Part shown: in pieces, positions 6,523-15,119 of the stretch
Layout: every line of letters starts with the position of its first letter
Numbering within the stretch: the stretch's first letter is position 1
DNA from: CALREJ01 sp035547395
Lineage (GTDB): Bacteria; Patescibacteriota; Gracilibacteria; Peribacterales; Peribacteraceae
Direction: 5' to 3'
Assembly: GCA_035547395.1 (NCBI GenBank)
Contig: DASZVA010000010.1
Span: 1-64,000, forward strand
DNA length: 64,000 nt
Position numbers and translations under genes: made by a program
The notes under the pieces: generated by a model
Seen by the model: only the letters and a program-made list of their open reading frames with translations
The model's database searches: none
Told to the model about the DNA's origin: nothing

Positions 6523-9285
6523 ATGCGAGTCAAAATTTCTGCGATGTGCCTTCTGTGCTCCGTCGCCTGTGTTTCGGTCGCGCATGCGGCGACGGTGACG
6601 TGGAGCGGTGGCGGCAATGACGGAAAATGCTCGACGACCGGCAACTGGTCCGGCGGAGCCATTCCCAAAGCGGGGGATGACGTCGTCTTCAACAGTACCA
6701 GTAATATCGTAACCTGGGACAGCGGATGTCCGTCAGGCGTGAAGTCGATCTCACTCAATACAGGATTTACCGGCAGACTCCTGCTCGGACAAAATCTGAC
6801 GGTAACGGGAAGTCTGACCGTGGGCAGCAATCAGCTTTTCGATTTGCAGAATTACGACTTCACCGCGACGAATGCAGCGGTGACAAATAACGGAACGATT
6901 CTTCTGGCCGGCAGCCAGTCGGTCACGGGGTTTGTGCCGAACACGGACGCGGGCACCATTGAATTCGACGGGACCGGCGCGTCCCTCACAACCGCGGCCG
7001 CGAATGCGTTTTACAATCTGGTGATAGCCGGATCCGGATCGACGTACCAGACAACTCATGACATCACCGTTCACGGCGATCTGTCGCTGCGCGGTCCGTA
7101 CGCGTATCAGAAAGCGGTCACAATCAATCATGCGGAGGTGAACGGATCCAGTGATCTCACCGATTTTCCAATCTACTTCAGTACCACCGACACTGCACTC
7201 AAATCCGTCGGGAACGGCGGACACGTGTGGTCTGCATCGGGCTTCGACATCATCTTCACGAACGCGAGCGGCGTGAAGCTCGATCACGAAATCAATAGTT
7301 ACGATCCGACGACCGGCGCATACTCGGCGTGGGTCCGCATTCCGACGCTCTCTCATACGACCGATACGACGATCTATCTGGTCTACGGAAATCCACACAT
7401 TCTCTCATCTCAGGAAAACAAGACAGGAGTCTGGGACAGCAATTACATCGCTGTCTATCACCTGAATGATTCGGGGAGCCTCGTCTCCGATTCGACCCAA
7501 TACAACGACACGGGTGCCCTCGTAAATGCGGTGCAGCGCGGACAAACGGGACTCTTCGGCAGAGGGTACGTCACGACGAGCGGACAGGGTATCAAGATGA
7601 CGCAATCAGTGCTCAACAGTCTCACGCAACTGACGATGGAAGCATGGGTGAACTCTACCTACCTCAACCACAGCGGTAACTATAACCGTCTGTTCGGCTG
7701 CGCGGGCTGGTCCGGCGCAGGGACATTCTGCAACTTTTTCGAGCATGACGGCACTCCCTATCATTTTGATCTCGGTATCAAGAACTATAATCGTACAGCC
7801 GGAAGCGGGCCGGGTGTGACTTTCACCAATCCTCTGAACACCTGGCATAATTTTGTTACATCCATCTCACAAACCGGTACGGCCGAGTATGTCGATGGAA
7901 CATCGAGCGGCTCAACCGTCTTGACGGGTACGGGATACATCACAAACATTAATCCTCTTTACATAAGCTATCCCAGTTACGAAGCGATCTACGGAACGCT
8001 CGACGAAGTGCGCATCAGTAACACCGTGCGTTCATCCGGCTGGATCGCCACCGAGTATGCCAACGAATCATCGCCGTCGACGTTCTATTCGATCGGCAGC
8101 GAGTCCGCACAGTCGATCATGCCGGGTCCGACGTGGAAACTGAACGGGTATGCAGTCACTGCAGCCGCGGGCTTTGCCAACGATGGGAATATTGTCGTCG
8201 GAACGGGAAGCATTCTTGATGATGTGATTTCCCTCTCCGCCTCCGCTCCTGCTGCGGTGGGAGGTTCGCTCTCGGTCACCCTCAACGATCCCGATCAGAA
8301 CCTCGACGGCACGGTAAGAGACACGGCAGTTGTCACCGTCACGGATCCCGACGGCGACAGCGAAAATCTCACGCTCACCGAAACATCCAACGACTCCGGC
8401 ATCTTCACTGCTTCTCTCCCCGTTACCCACGGCACCATCACCCATAACGACGGCAATCTCGAGAATCTCGAACACCAGAATTTCTTCACAACCGTCACGT
8501 ACACCGATCCGCATGACAGTGCGGACACCGCCACCGTCCAGTCCGCATCCATCGCCGACACGCAATTGGGAGCATCCGTCGGCGCGACGAGCGGAGGCGG
8601 CGGCGCCACCCGCGGCAGCACGACGACCGTGCAGCAGATCATCCAATCCGTCCAGCAGTCCTCCGCACACACCCAATCATCATCGCAACCTGCCACTCCG
8701 CAGCATCCCACGCTGCAGGTTTCTCTCACGGGCCAGACCCTCACCTTCCGGGATATTCCCGCAACCGCCTGGTTCGCTTCTCCTATCTCGACTCTCATCC
8801 AAGCCGGCATCGCGCAGGGCTACACGGACAGCAAAGGCAATCTTCTCGGACTCTTCGGTCCCAGTGATCCCGTCACCTTCGCGCAAGTCGCCAAGATGAT
8901 TCTGCTCACTGCCAAGAAAGATATTTCTCCTGCACCATCCGGACAGCCATGGTTTGCCCCCTACATTGCGGAGGCGCATGCCCTCCATCTGTCCGCCTTC
9001 ACCTCGTCTCTGGATGTGAATACCGCTGCACCCAGAGGCGCTGTCATCCAGTCGCTGCTCGAAGCGCTCCATGTTCCGTTGAATCATGCCGCCTCGATCT
9101 ACACGGACGTACCCGAGTCCTCTCCGTACAGTGATGCCATCACCACCGCGACGCAGCTCGGCATCATCGAAGGAGACACCGATGCAAACGGAAACCCCAC
9201 CCACACCTTCCGTCCCTTGGATCCCATCAACAGAGCGGAGGTCGCCAAGATTCTCTCCTTTATACTGAGTCATCCGGTGAAGTAA
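6523..9285 (+). CDS. large secreted DUF2341/LamG-like SLH protein
   Basis: This is a cell-surface protein of 920 residues from the chosen start. The ATG at 6523 gives a clean signal peptide (MRVKISAMCLLCSVACVSVAHA) and is preferred over the longer frame beginning at 6343, which runs into the divergent gene. In order it has a beta-rich repeat region, a DUF2341-type segment near residues 180-290 (LTDFPIYFSTTD, VYGNP), and a concanavalin/LamG-like fold near 305-485 (MEAWVNS, LDEVRIS). A Ser/Gln/Thr-rich linker and three SLH-like repeats close the C-terminus (FRDIPATAWF, YTDVPESSPYSDA, PINRAEVAKIL). The lectin-like part suggests glycan binding. It is likely anchored like its divergent neighbour. 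Confidence 0.85.
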   Translation: MRVKISAMCLLCSVACVSVAHAATVTWSGGGNDGKCSTTGNWSGGAIPKAGDDVVFNSTSNIVTWDSGCPSGVKSISLNTGFTGRLLLGQNLTVTGSLTVGSNQLFDLQNYDFTATNAAVTNNGTILLAGSQSVTGFVPNTDAGTIEFDGTGASLTTAAANAFYNLVIAGSGSTYQTTHDITVHGDLSLRGPYAYQKAVTINHAEVNGSSDLTDFPIYFSTTDTALKSVGNGGHVWSASGFDIIFTNASGVKLDHEINSYDPTTGAYSAWVRIPTLSHTTDTTIYLVYGNPHILSSQENKTGVWDSNYIAVYHLNDSGSLVSDSTQYNDTGALVNAVQRGQTGLFGRGYVTTSGQGIKMTQSVLNSLTQLTMEAWVNSTYLNHSGNYNRLFGCAGWSGAGTFCNFFEHDGTPYHFDLGIKNYNRTAGSGPGVTFTNPLNTWHNFVTSISQTGTAEYVDGTSSGSTVLTGTGYITNINPLYISYPSYEAIYGTLDEVRISNTVRSSGWIATEYANESSPSTFYSIGSESAQSIMPGPTWKLNGYAVTAAAGFANDGNIVVGTGSILDDVISLSASAPAAVGGSLSVTLNDPDQNLDGTVRDTAVVTVTDPDGDSENLTLTETSNDSGIFTASLPVTHGTITHNDGNLENLEHQNFFTTVTYTDPHDSADTATVQSASIADTQLGASVGATSGGGGATRGSTTTVQQIIQSVQQSSAHTQSSSQPATPQHPTLQVSLTGQTLTFRDIPATAWFASPISTLIQAGIAQGYTDSKGNLLGLFGPSDPVTFAQVAKMILLTAKKDISPAPSGQPWFAPYIAEAHALHLSAFTSSLDVNTAAPRGAVIQSLLEALHVPLNHAASIYTDVPESSPYSDAITTATQLGIIEGDTDANGNPTHTFRPLDPINRAEVAKILSFILSHPVK

Positions 9286-9287
9286 AG

Positions 9288-9382
9288 GTTGAGTATGTTT
9301 GGTAAGTTTTGTGAGTTTAGTATGTTTGGAGGTTTTTCATTGCAACGTACGAAACCTACAGAACCTACGGTACTTACTAAAC
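9288..9382. repeat. repeat-rich hairpin between convergent genes
   Basis: The G/T-rich left half contains AGTATGTTTGG twice (9292-9302 and 9319-9329). The right half is made of AACCTAC-like units. An 8-bp pair GTTTAGTA (9315-9322) with TACTAAAC (9375-9382) can close the structure. It has the same style as the heptamer arrays elsewhere but lies downstream of a gene instead of in front of one. Confidence 0.45.
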
Positions 9383-9401
9383 CCCAAATTTTTCTCTACA
9401 C

Positions 9402-9431
9402 GAAAATCCCCGCGCAGTCGCGGGGATTTTC
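9402..9431. terminator. bidirectional rho-independent terminator
   Basis: A 12-bp perfect stem AAAATCCCCGCG/CGCGGGGATTTT with loop CAGT spans 9403-9430. The A run on one side and T run on the other allow it to work for both the large SLH gene and the convergent CAP gene. Confidence 0.85.
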
Positions 9432-9461
9432 TACCTACCCATTCTTGTCGATCGCGATGGA

Positions 9462-10181
9462 TTAGTAGATGGCGCCGAAGTGCTCCACCCAGTAATTGCC
9501 GGACCGGCCGATGCCGATTTCCTTATAGGTCTTGCTGAGGATCGCGGCCTTGTGCTCGGGAGAGTTCATCCAGTCATGCATCACCTGTTCCGGAGACGTC
9601 TGACCGACGGCGATGTTCTCGCCGTAGTAGTAGTTGCGGCCGTCCGGCTGATAGTAGCCCGACGCGTGCATGCGGTCATTGAGCGTCTGACCGTCCGGCG
9701 CGACGTGCGAGAAGAAATTTTCGGAATTCATCTTCTGTGCATACGCCTGTGCGGAATTTTGAAGAATGTTGTTGTACGTATACGCAGGAAGACCCGCCTG
9801 GGCGCGTGCCTGGTTCACCAGTTGGAACACCTTTTGTCTGTCCTGATCGAGCGAGCTTGAGCCCGACGGCGCGGTCACGATCTGCTGCGGCGCGCTCGAG
9901 ACGGAGGATGAGGATGAGTGCGTCACCTGCTGCACGGGCGCCTGGAACGATGACGAAGGCGACGACGTGATCTCGCTTCCAAACAGCGACATGTTGACGT
10001 TCGGCGTCGCGAGCGTGCGGTTGAGCTGCGCGAAGAAGCTCTGCAGATTGAAGGATTCGAAACCTGGCATGTTCATCTGCACGGGCGACTGCGCTGCGGC
10101 GGATCCGACAGTGGCGCTGCCGAGGGCGATGCTTGCCAGCAATCCCGAGACGGTGATTCCGGTGAATCGTTTCCAACTCAT
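9462..10181 (-). CDS. secreted CAP-domain protein
   Basis: This is a 239-residue exported protein. The ATG at 10181 is chosen because it begins a signal peptide (MSWKRFTGITVSGLLASIALGSATVGSAAA) cut after AAAQ-like residues; the longer frame adds only Arg/Pro-rich sequence. A Ser/Gln-rich linker follows, then a CAP/SCP domain from about residue 115 with NFFSHVAPDGQTLNDRMHASGYY, YGENIAVGQ and MNSPEHKAAILS. It lacks the SLH repeats of its paralogue at 5245-6354, so it is probably released or loosely held. It is the last gene of the insertion that splits the ribosomal cluster. Confidence 0.87.
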   Translation of the reverse strand: MSWKRFTGITVSGLLASIALGSATVGSAAAQSPVQMNMPGFESFNLQSFFAQLNRTLATPNVNMSLFGSEITSSPSSSFQAPVQQVTHSSSSSVSSAPQQIVTAPSGSSSLDQDRQKVFQLVNQARAQAGLPAYTYNNILQNSAQAYAQKMNSENFFSHVAPDGQTLNDRMHASGYYQPDGRNYYYGENIAVGQTSPEQVMHDWMNSPEHKAAILSKTYKEIGIGRSGNYWVEHFGAIY

Positions 10182-10656
10182 AGAGTGCGGGGGAAAAAAT
10201 AGGAGGGAATGATGGGGTGGGAAACGCGGTCGACGCGCGGTCCCCGGCGTGAACGTCGTGGCCACGACGCGACACGGAGGCGACCCTGATACGAGCACGT
10301 CAAATGCCGGTCAATGCAAATGCAAGACTTTTTTTAAAAAGTGATATACCTCACGCATTCAGTGACAGAATGACAAGAATGTGGTTGTTCACTTTTCTCA
10401 TGTGTTCGTCGCTGAGAGACGCGACGTCCAGAAGATGAGAAAAAGTAAAATTGTTCCGGGTGGCGGAAGTGTGGTGGAGCAGGTGTTGCGTTATTAATTA
10501 CTGGTTTTTAGTTATTGGTTGGATAACAAAAAATAGGCTCAAACCAATAACCAGTAACAAATAACCAATAACTCCACCAAAATTCCCCTTTACCTTCCGC
10601 TTTTCCCTCAGTAGGATAGCGGCCCGACCTTCGTACAAAGGTTTCGATTCGTTTAT
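10182..10656. other. 475-bp gene-free stretch before rplO
   Basis: No gene is seen. At 10391-10449 there is an imperfect long stem-loop: TTTTCTCAT pairs with ATGAGAAAA, with an inner GTCGC/GCGAC pair. At 10498-10573 lies a pair of complementary heptamer arrays (described separately). The rest is an upstream region for the CAP gene on the minus strand and for rplO on the plus strand. No consensus promoter is convincing, although the resumed ribosomal operon should need one here. Confidence 0.5.
10498..10573 (+). repeat. complementary heptamer arrays upstream of rplO
   Basis: The left arm carries GGTTNNN/AGTTATT-type units. The right arm has four contiguous 7-base units of the form ANTAACN at 10546-10573. 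AGTTATTGGTT (10510-10520) is the exact 11-bp reverse complement of AACCAATAACT (10563-10573). The array ends about 83 bases before the rplO start, further away than in the other leaders. Confidence 0.6.
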
Positions 10657-11106
10657 ATGTTGCATTCTCTTCGTCCCGCATCGGGTTCCCGCAAGTCCAA
10701 GAAGCGCGTCGCGCGCGGTAATTCCGCAGGCGGCGGCACGACCGCCGGCCGCGGTACCAAGGGCCAGCAGGCGCGCACCGGCAAAGGACGCAGATTCGGA
10801 TTCGAAGGAGGACAGGTGCCGCTCATCCGCCGCCAGCCAAAGCTCGGCGGGTTCACCAGTCCGCGCCGCAAGGAATATGAAGTGCTGACGCTGTCGAGTC
10901 TGGAAAAGAAATTGGACGCCGGCAGCTATACGCTCTCTGACCTCGTGTCGAAGCGCATTGTGCGCAAGGGCAAGCTGGTGAAGGTGCTCGCAACCGGCAA
11001 GGTCAGCAAGAAATATGAGATCCAGGCGCATGCCGCATCGAAGGCGGCAAAAAAAGCAATTCAAGATGCAGGAGGTTCAATTATGATTGTGAAGTCCGAA
11101 TCTTGA
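10657..11106 (+). CDS. rplO: 50S ribosomal protein L15
   Basis: L15 is a 23S rRNA-binding assembly protein. The 149-residue product keeps the Gly/Arg-rich N-terminal extension typical of L15 (GRGTKGQQARTGKGRRFGFEGGQ) and a C-terminal AAKKAIQDAGGSI. It restarts the spc order after the 6.7-kb insertion and is followed by secY as usual. The stop is TGA. Confidence 0.96.
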   Translation: MLHSLRPASGSRKSKKRVARGNSAGGGTTAGRGTKGQQARTGKGRRFGFEGGQVPLIRRQPKLGGFTSPRRKEYEVLTLSSLEKKLDAGSYTLSDLVSKRIVRKGKLVKVLATGKVSKKYEIQAHAASKAAKKAIQDAGGSIMIVKSES

Positions 11107-11160
11107 ATTTAGAATTCCGGTATCGAAATTCATGATTCAATATTCGAGATTCCACCCCTC
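11105..11160 (+). repeat. eight contiguous heptamers filling the rplO-secY gap
   Basis: The 56 bases from the last two bases of the rplO stop to the base before the secY ATG divide into eight 7-base units. Units 1-2 are GAATTNN and units 4-7 share NNATTCN. The last unit, ACCCCTC, abuts the start codon. No Shine-Dalgarno is present. Confidence 0.55.
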
Positions 11161-12441
11161 ATGTTCACGTATCTCCATCAGCTCTGGCACACCAAGGAAC
11201 TCCGCAAAAGGATTCTGATCACGCTCGGTATCCTGCTTGTCTATCGCATCCTCGCAAATACGCCGGTGCCGGGTACGGACCCGGTTGCGCTTTCGCAATT
11301 CCTGGGAAGCCAGGGCGCGGGCGGACTGCTCGGCGTCTTCGCCTCGCTCACCGGTGGTGCCGTGAACAATTTCTCGGTGGCGATGCTGGGTCTGTCTCCG
11401 TACATCAACGCATCCATCATCATTCAGCTCTGTTCCGTCATCTTCCCGAAACTCGAAGCACTCAGCAAAGAAGGACAGCAGGGACAACAGGTACTCAACC
11501 GCTACACGCGCTGGCTCAGCTTCCCGCTCTGTTTCATTCAGAGCTACGGATTTTTGGTGCTCATCGGCCGCGGCGGCGCAAATCTGATCGATCTCAGCTT
11601 CCCGTCGGTGCTCATGCCGATGCTGTTTGTCACGGCCGGCTCCATCTTCCTGATGTGGCTCGGTGAAATCATTTCAGAGAAGGGAATCGGCAACGGCATC
11701 TCGATGATCATCTTTACCGGTATCGTCGCAAACATCCCGTCGCGCATCAGCGCCATGTATCTGGGAGGCACCGGCGGCAACAGCGGACCGCTCGTCATTT
11801 TTGCGATTCTTGCCGTCGCGATGCTCATCGCCGTCGTGCTCTTCACCGATGCGCACCGCCTGATCCCGATTACGTACGCCAACCAGGGCGCAGGCCGCGG
11901 AGTTGCCGGCGGACTCCCGATTCGTCTGAATCAGGCGGGAATGATCCCGATTCTGTTTGCCATCTCGCTCATCACGCTGCCCGCGATTCTCGCGCAGTTC
12001 CTGCAGACCGCTCCGCGCTTCCAGGGATTCGTGAGCGCGATCCAGACGTACTTCAACGCCCAGAATCCGAGCTACGGATACGTCGTCGCGTATTTCCTCC
12101 TCGTTCTCGTGTTCACGTTCTTCTACGTGTCTGTCACCTTCAAGCCCAAAGATCTCGCCGAGCAGATCCAGAAGCGCGGCGGATTTATTCCCGGTATGCG
12201 GCCCGGCAAACAGACGGCCGATATGCTCGCAAAGACGTCGAATCGCTTGAACCTGTGGGGCGGAGTCTTCCTCGGCATCGTCGCGATCGTGCCGATTCTC
12301 TTTACCAAGTACACGTCGCTCGGAAGCCAGAACCTGATCGTCTCGGGTTCGGGACTCATCATCATGGTCGGCGTCGTGATGGAGCTCATCCGCCAGGTGA
12401 ACGCGCAGATGCTCGCGCACGATTACGACAAACTGGTGTAA
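11161..12441 (+). CDS. secY: preprotein translocase subunit SecY
   Basis: SecY is the channel of the Sec translocon in the cytoplasmic membrane. The 426-residue protein has about ten membrane segments. It also has the family signatures: FLGSQGAGGLLGVFASLTGGA and GLSPYINASIIIQL in the plug/TM2 region, GIGNGISMIIFTGIV, and the cytoplasmic loop RGGFIPGMRPGKQT. The C-terminus ends soon after TM10. It follows rplO in normal spc order and is followed by a strong terminator, so adk is probably a separate transcript. Confidence 0.97.
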   Translation: MFTYLHQLWHTKELRKRILITLGILLVYRILANTPVPGTDPVALSQFLGSQGAGGLLGVFASLTGGAVNNFSVAMLGLSPYINASIIIQLCSVIFPKLEALSKEGQQGQQVLNRYTRWLSFPLCFIQSYGFLVLIGRGGANLIDLSFPSVLMPMLFVTAGSIFLMWLGEIISEKGIGNGISMIIFTGIVANIPSRISAMYLGGTGGNSGPLVIFAILAVAMLIAVVLFTDAHRLIPITYANQGAGRGVAGGLPIRLNQAGMIPILFAISLITLPAILAQFLQTAPRFQGFVSAIQTYFNAQNPSYGYVVAYFLLVLVFTFFYVSVTFKPKDLAEQIQKRGGFIPGMRPGKQTADMLAKTSNRLNLWGGVFLGIVAIVPILFTKYTSLGSQNLIVSGSGLIIMVGVVMELIRQVNAQMLAHDYDKLV

Positions 12442-12457
12442 TTCTATGTTGGGTAGC

Positions 12458-12483
12458 GCACCCATTCTTGGGTGCATTTTTTT
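12458..12483 (+). terminator. rho-independent terminator after secY
   Basis: The stem GCACCCA/TGGGTGC with loop TTCT is followed by A and a run of seven T residues. It lies 17 bases after the secY stop. Confidence 0.85.
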
Positions 12484-12489
12484 GATAGT

Positions 12490-12507
12490 GCGGCCAAGAG
12501 TGGCCGC
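12490..12507. repeat. GCGGCCA/TGGCCGC small palindrome, second copy
   Basis: A 7-bp inverted repeat with loop AGAG lies directly after the secY terminator. The same stem occurs at 3219-3236 with loop GGAA and similar flanks (T before, CT nearby after), so the two are copies of one dispersed unit. Confidence 0.6.
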
Positions 12508-12552
12508 TCTGGATTCTATCGTTTTCATGCGCTATTCTCTGCGCCCCTTCCC

Positions 12553-13128
12553 ATGAATTTTCTCATGGACCTCGTTCTCTTTGGTATTCAAGGATCGGGC
12601 AAAGGAACGCAAGCGAAGAAACTCGCGGAAGAATTCAACTATTCGATTTTCGAGACGGGAGCGGAACTGCGTAAGATCGCCGCATCCGGCACGGAGCTCG
12701 GCAACATCATCAAGTCCTACATCGACGCCGGCAATCTCGCGCCGCTCGACATCGTCATGGAAGTCGTGAAGCAGGCGATCCTCGCGAAACCCGCGGATCA
12801 GAAATTGCTCTTCGACGGCATTCCGCGCGATCTGGAACAGATGAAGAGTTTCAACACCATCATGCGGGAAGTCGGACGTGATTTCCGCTGCGTGCAGTTA
12901 ACCCTCGATGACGACACTGCATTCAAGCGCATTCAGGGCCGTGCGTTGCAGGAGGGAAGAGCGGATGACGCGAATGAAGAAGCGATCCGCCGCCGCATGA
13001 ATATTTTCAAGGAGCGCACGCTTCCCGTCATCGAATCCTATCGCACGGACGGAAATATGACGGATATCGACGGCGGACGATCGATCGATGAGGTATACGA
13101 AGATCTCAAATCCGTTGTAGCAGCATAA
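12553..13128 (+). CDS. adk: adenylate kinase
   Basis: This enzyme converts AMP plus ATP to two ADP in the cytosol. The start at 12553 gives 191 residues and puts the P-loop GIQGSGKGTQ at residues 11-20; the longer frame from 12472 begins inside the terminator. LFDGIPRDLEQM is the AMP-binding region. A short LID without the zinc Cys set precedes AIRRRMNIFKERTLPVIESYR. Its position after secY is canonical. Confidence 0.93.
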   Translation: MNFLMDLVLFGIQGSGKGTQAKKLAEEFNYSIFETGAELRKIAASGTELGNIIKSYIDAGNLAPLDIVMEVVKQAILAKPADQKLLFDGIPRDLEQMKSFNTIMREVGRDFRCVQLTLDDDTAFKRIQGRALQEGRADDANEEAIRRRMNIFKERTLPVIESYRTDGNMTDIDGGRSIDEVYEDLKSVVAA

Positions 13129-13243
13129 GGACTGGCGTTCGCGAACAAAAAGGATAGCCTTTATATCCAGTCTTCGGATTGGATTCGGTATTTGCACAGC
13201 AACGGTTCATGGTAACAATACTCGGTCAAAAAGGAGGGTGATG

Positions 13244-13834
13244 ATGGTAGAAACAATGGAAATCTTGCCGGATGACATAACGGAATATCTGCCGCAGTCG
13301 GGAGAAATGAGGTATTCCTTCGTTCTCAAGAGAAAGGAAAGCGGGCATGTGAGGCATGTGCGATCGGACGGTTTCTTCAAAAGTTCCGAATTCAGCATGC
13401 ACGTCTATGCATGGGCGGCATCGCCCAGTGGGAATGTGATTGCCATCGCTTTGCAAAACGGCATCGTTCATGTTGTGTACCGTATGGCTCCAGATGCAGA
13501 ACTGAACAGCCATTGGGACACTTTATGCACAGGACTTTATTTCCCGGCAGGAGTGTTCATCAATGATAAAGCGACGATTATCGGGGTCTGGTCTGATTGC
13601 AACCTGCATATTTGGGCAAAAGGATATGACAATCTCTGGTACAAAGAGCGGGTGAATGGCAGCCGTCTCTATGGCAGTGATACGGTTATGAGCGACGGAT
13701 ATTACTATTTTGAACACAAAGAACATGGCGAAATTGCCGTCATGGATAGCACCGGCAAGGAGCGCTATCGATGGAAACGCCATCGCTCTTTCTTTCGTTT
13801 CTACTGGAATCGCATGGAGGTGACTGATCACTGA
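13244..13834 (+). CDS. hypothetical protein, WD/beta-propeller-like stretch
   Basis: I do not recognise this 196-residue protein. It is one of few genes here with a textbook Shine-Dalgarno: AGGAGG at 13232-13237, six bases before the ATG at 13244 (ATG at 13241 and GTG at 13238 are in frame but too close). The sequence has repeated short hydrophobic-aromatic strands (YAWAASPSGNVIAIALQNG, GVWSDCNLHIWAKG) that suggest a small beta-rich fold. No signal or membrane segment is seen. It sits between adk and map, where no gene is usual, and is followed by its own terminator. Confidence 0.7.
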   Translation: MVETMEILPDDITEYLPQSGEMRYSFVLKRKESGHVRHVRSDGFFKSSEFSMHVYAWAASPSGNVIAIALQNGIVHVVYRMAPDAELNSHWDTLCTGLYFPAGVFINDKATIIGVWSDCNLHIWAKGYDNLWYKERVNGSRLYGSDTVMSDGYYYFEHKEHGEIAVMDSTGKERYRWKRHRSFFRFYWNRMEVTDH

Positions 13835-13869
13835 TTTACATAAAAAGAACTGTGTGCAAAAACTACATT

Positions 13870-13897
13870 CCGGCCGGGTTTCCGGCCGGGATTTTTT
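13870..13897 (+). terminator. rho-independent terminator
   Basis: CCGGCCGG is repeated as a self-complementary 8-bp stem with loop GTTT and followed by GATTTTTT. It ends the transcript of the unknown gene and separates it from map. Confidence 0.85.
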
Positions 13898-13923
13898 ATA
13901 GTCGATCCTGTATAGTTTTCATC

Positions 13924-14670
13924 ATGTCCAATTTCCAAATTTTCAACGACGCTGAAATCGCTTCGTTCCGCACAGGCGGAATGATTCTTCGTCAGTGTCT
14001 GGAGATGCTGCGGCCGCAGGTGAAAGAGGGAATCCGCATGATCGACCTCGATCGACTCGCCGAGGAATTCATCCGCGATCACGGGGGGCTTCCCGCCTTC
14101 AAAGGCTATCACGATTTTCCGGCGACACTCTGCACGTCGGTCAATGAAGAGTGCGTTCACGGCATTCCGGGCGAACGCGTGCTCAAGAACGGCGATATTG
14201 TCTCACTCGACTGCGGCGTGATTTACGACGATCTCTACACCGACGCCTGCATCTCGGTCGGCGTCGGCCATATCAGCCGCGAGGCACAGAATCTTCTCAG
14301 TGTCACAGCCGATGCACTCGATCAGGCGGTGCAGGTTCTCAAGCCCGGCGTGCGCGTGGGCGATCTCTCTTCCGCGATCCAGAAAGTCGTCGAACGCGCG
14401 GGTTACGTGCCGGTCCGCTCACTGACCGGTCACGGGCTCGGCCACACGCTGCATCAATTCCCCGACATTCCGAACTTCGGTCGGGCGGGGACCGGTCCGG
14501 TTTTTCCGGTTCATACGGTCGTTGCGGTCGAACCGATCGTCAGTATTTCGGCGCGGGATGTGCGCGGCATGAATGACGGATGGACGCTCGTGACCGAAGA
14601 CGGCTCTCTGTCGGCTCATTTCGAACATACGCTGCTCACGACGGAGAACGGCTGCGAAATCATTGCCTGA
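13924..14670 (+). CDS. map: methionine aminopeptidase, type I
   Basis: This enzyme removes the initiator Met from nascent proteins with a two-metal centre. The ATG at 13924 gives 248 residues, the usual length. The metal ligands are visible in order: two Asp in LDCGVIYDDLYTDA, His in SLTGHGLGHTLHQFPD, Glu in VAVEPIVS and Glu in SAHFEHTLLTT. The substrate His of ECVHGIPG is present. It lies upstream of infA, as in the alpha-operon entry of many bacteria. Confidence 0.95.
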   Translation: MSNFQIFNDAEIASFRTGGMILRQCLEMLRPQVKEGIRMIDLDRLAEEFIRDHGGLPAFKGYHDFPATLCTSVNEECVHGIPGERVLKNGDIVSLDCGVIYDDLYTDACISVGVGHISREAQNLLSVTADALDQAVQVLKPGVRVGDLSSAIQKVVERAGYVPVRSLTGHGLGHTLHQFPDIPNFGRAGTGPVFPVHTVVAVEPIVSISARDVRGMNDGWTLVTEDGSLSAHFEHTLLTTENGCEIIA

Positions 14671-14816
14671 GCGGTATTGTATATATAAAACATTTTATAA
14701 ATATTGCAATACAAATTACCTAATCTTGCCAAAAATCCAGTTTCTGAGCTTGATAACGAGGAGTTCGGTCTGTAGGATTTCTCGGCCTTTTTGGTTCATT
14801 TCTTTTGCTTGTATCT
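14671..14816 (+). promoter_or_regulatory. AT-rich leader before infA
   Basis: This 146-bp gap contains an AT-rich imperfect inverted repeat from GTATTG near 14674 to CAATAC near 14712, then a second weak stem around CGAG/CTCG. No Shine-Dalgarno precedes the infA start. A promoter for the alpha operon is plausible here, but no consensus pair is convincing. Confidence 0.35.
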
Positions 14817-15119
14817 GTGTCTAAGGACGTTATCGAACTCGTCGGAATAGTGGAAGAAACCTTTCCGAATGCCACCTTCCGCGTTAAGATTTTGAGTCCG
14901 CAAGCGAAAGACCACGAACTACTTTGCCATTTGGCAGGACGTATGCGAGTGAATCGCGTGCACATCCTTCCCGGTGACAGGGTGCGAGTGGAAATGACGC
15001 CGTACGATTTGCAAAAAGGTCGTATCACGTACCGCTTCCGATCCGACCAGGTGATCGAAGGCATCACTTCCGCTCCTGCCAATCCCCCCACTACTCCTCC
15101 TTCAGAACAGTCATCATGA
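14817..15119 (+). CDS. infA: translation initiation factor IF-1, GTG start
   Basis: IF-1 binds the A site of the 30S subunit during initiation. The GTG at 14817 is chosen because it gives (M)SKDVIELVGIVEETFPNATFRV, matching the universal IF-1 N-terminus; the TTG at 14805 adds four residues without support. The S1/OB-fold core ends with LPGDRVRVEMTPYDLQKGRITYR. Two departures from the 72-residue norm are visible: a few extra residues in the first loop (SPQAKDHE) and a 20-odd residue Pro/Thr/Ser tail. The stop overlaps the rpmJ start as ATGA. Confidence 0.92.
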   Translation: MSKDVIELVGIVEETFPNATFRVKILSPQAKDHELLCHLAGRMRVNRVHILPGDRVRVEMTPYDLQKGRITYRFRSDQVIEGITSAPANPPTTPPSEQSS

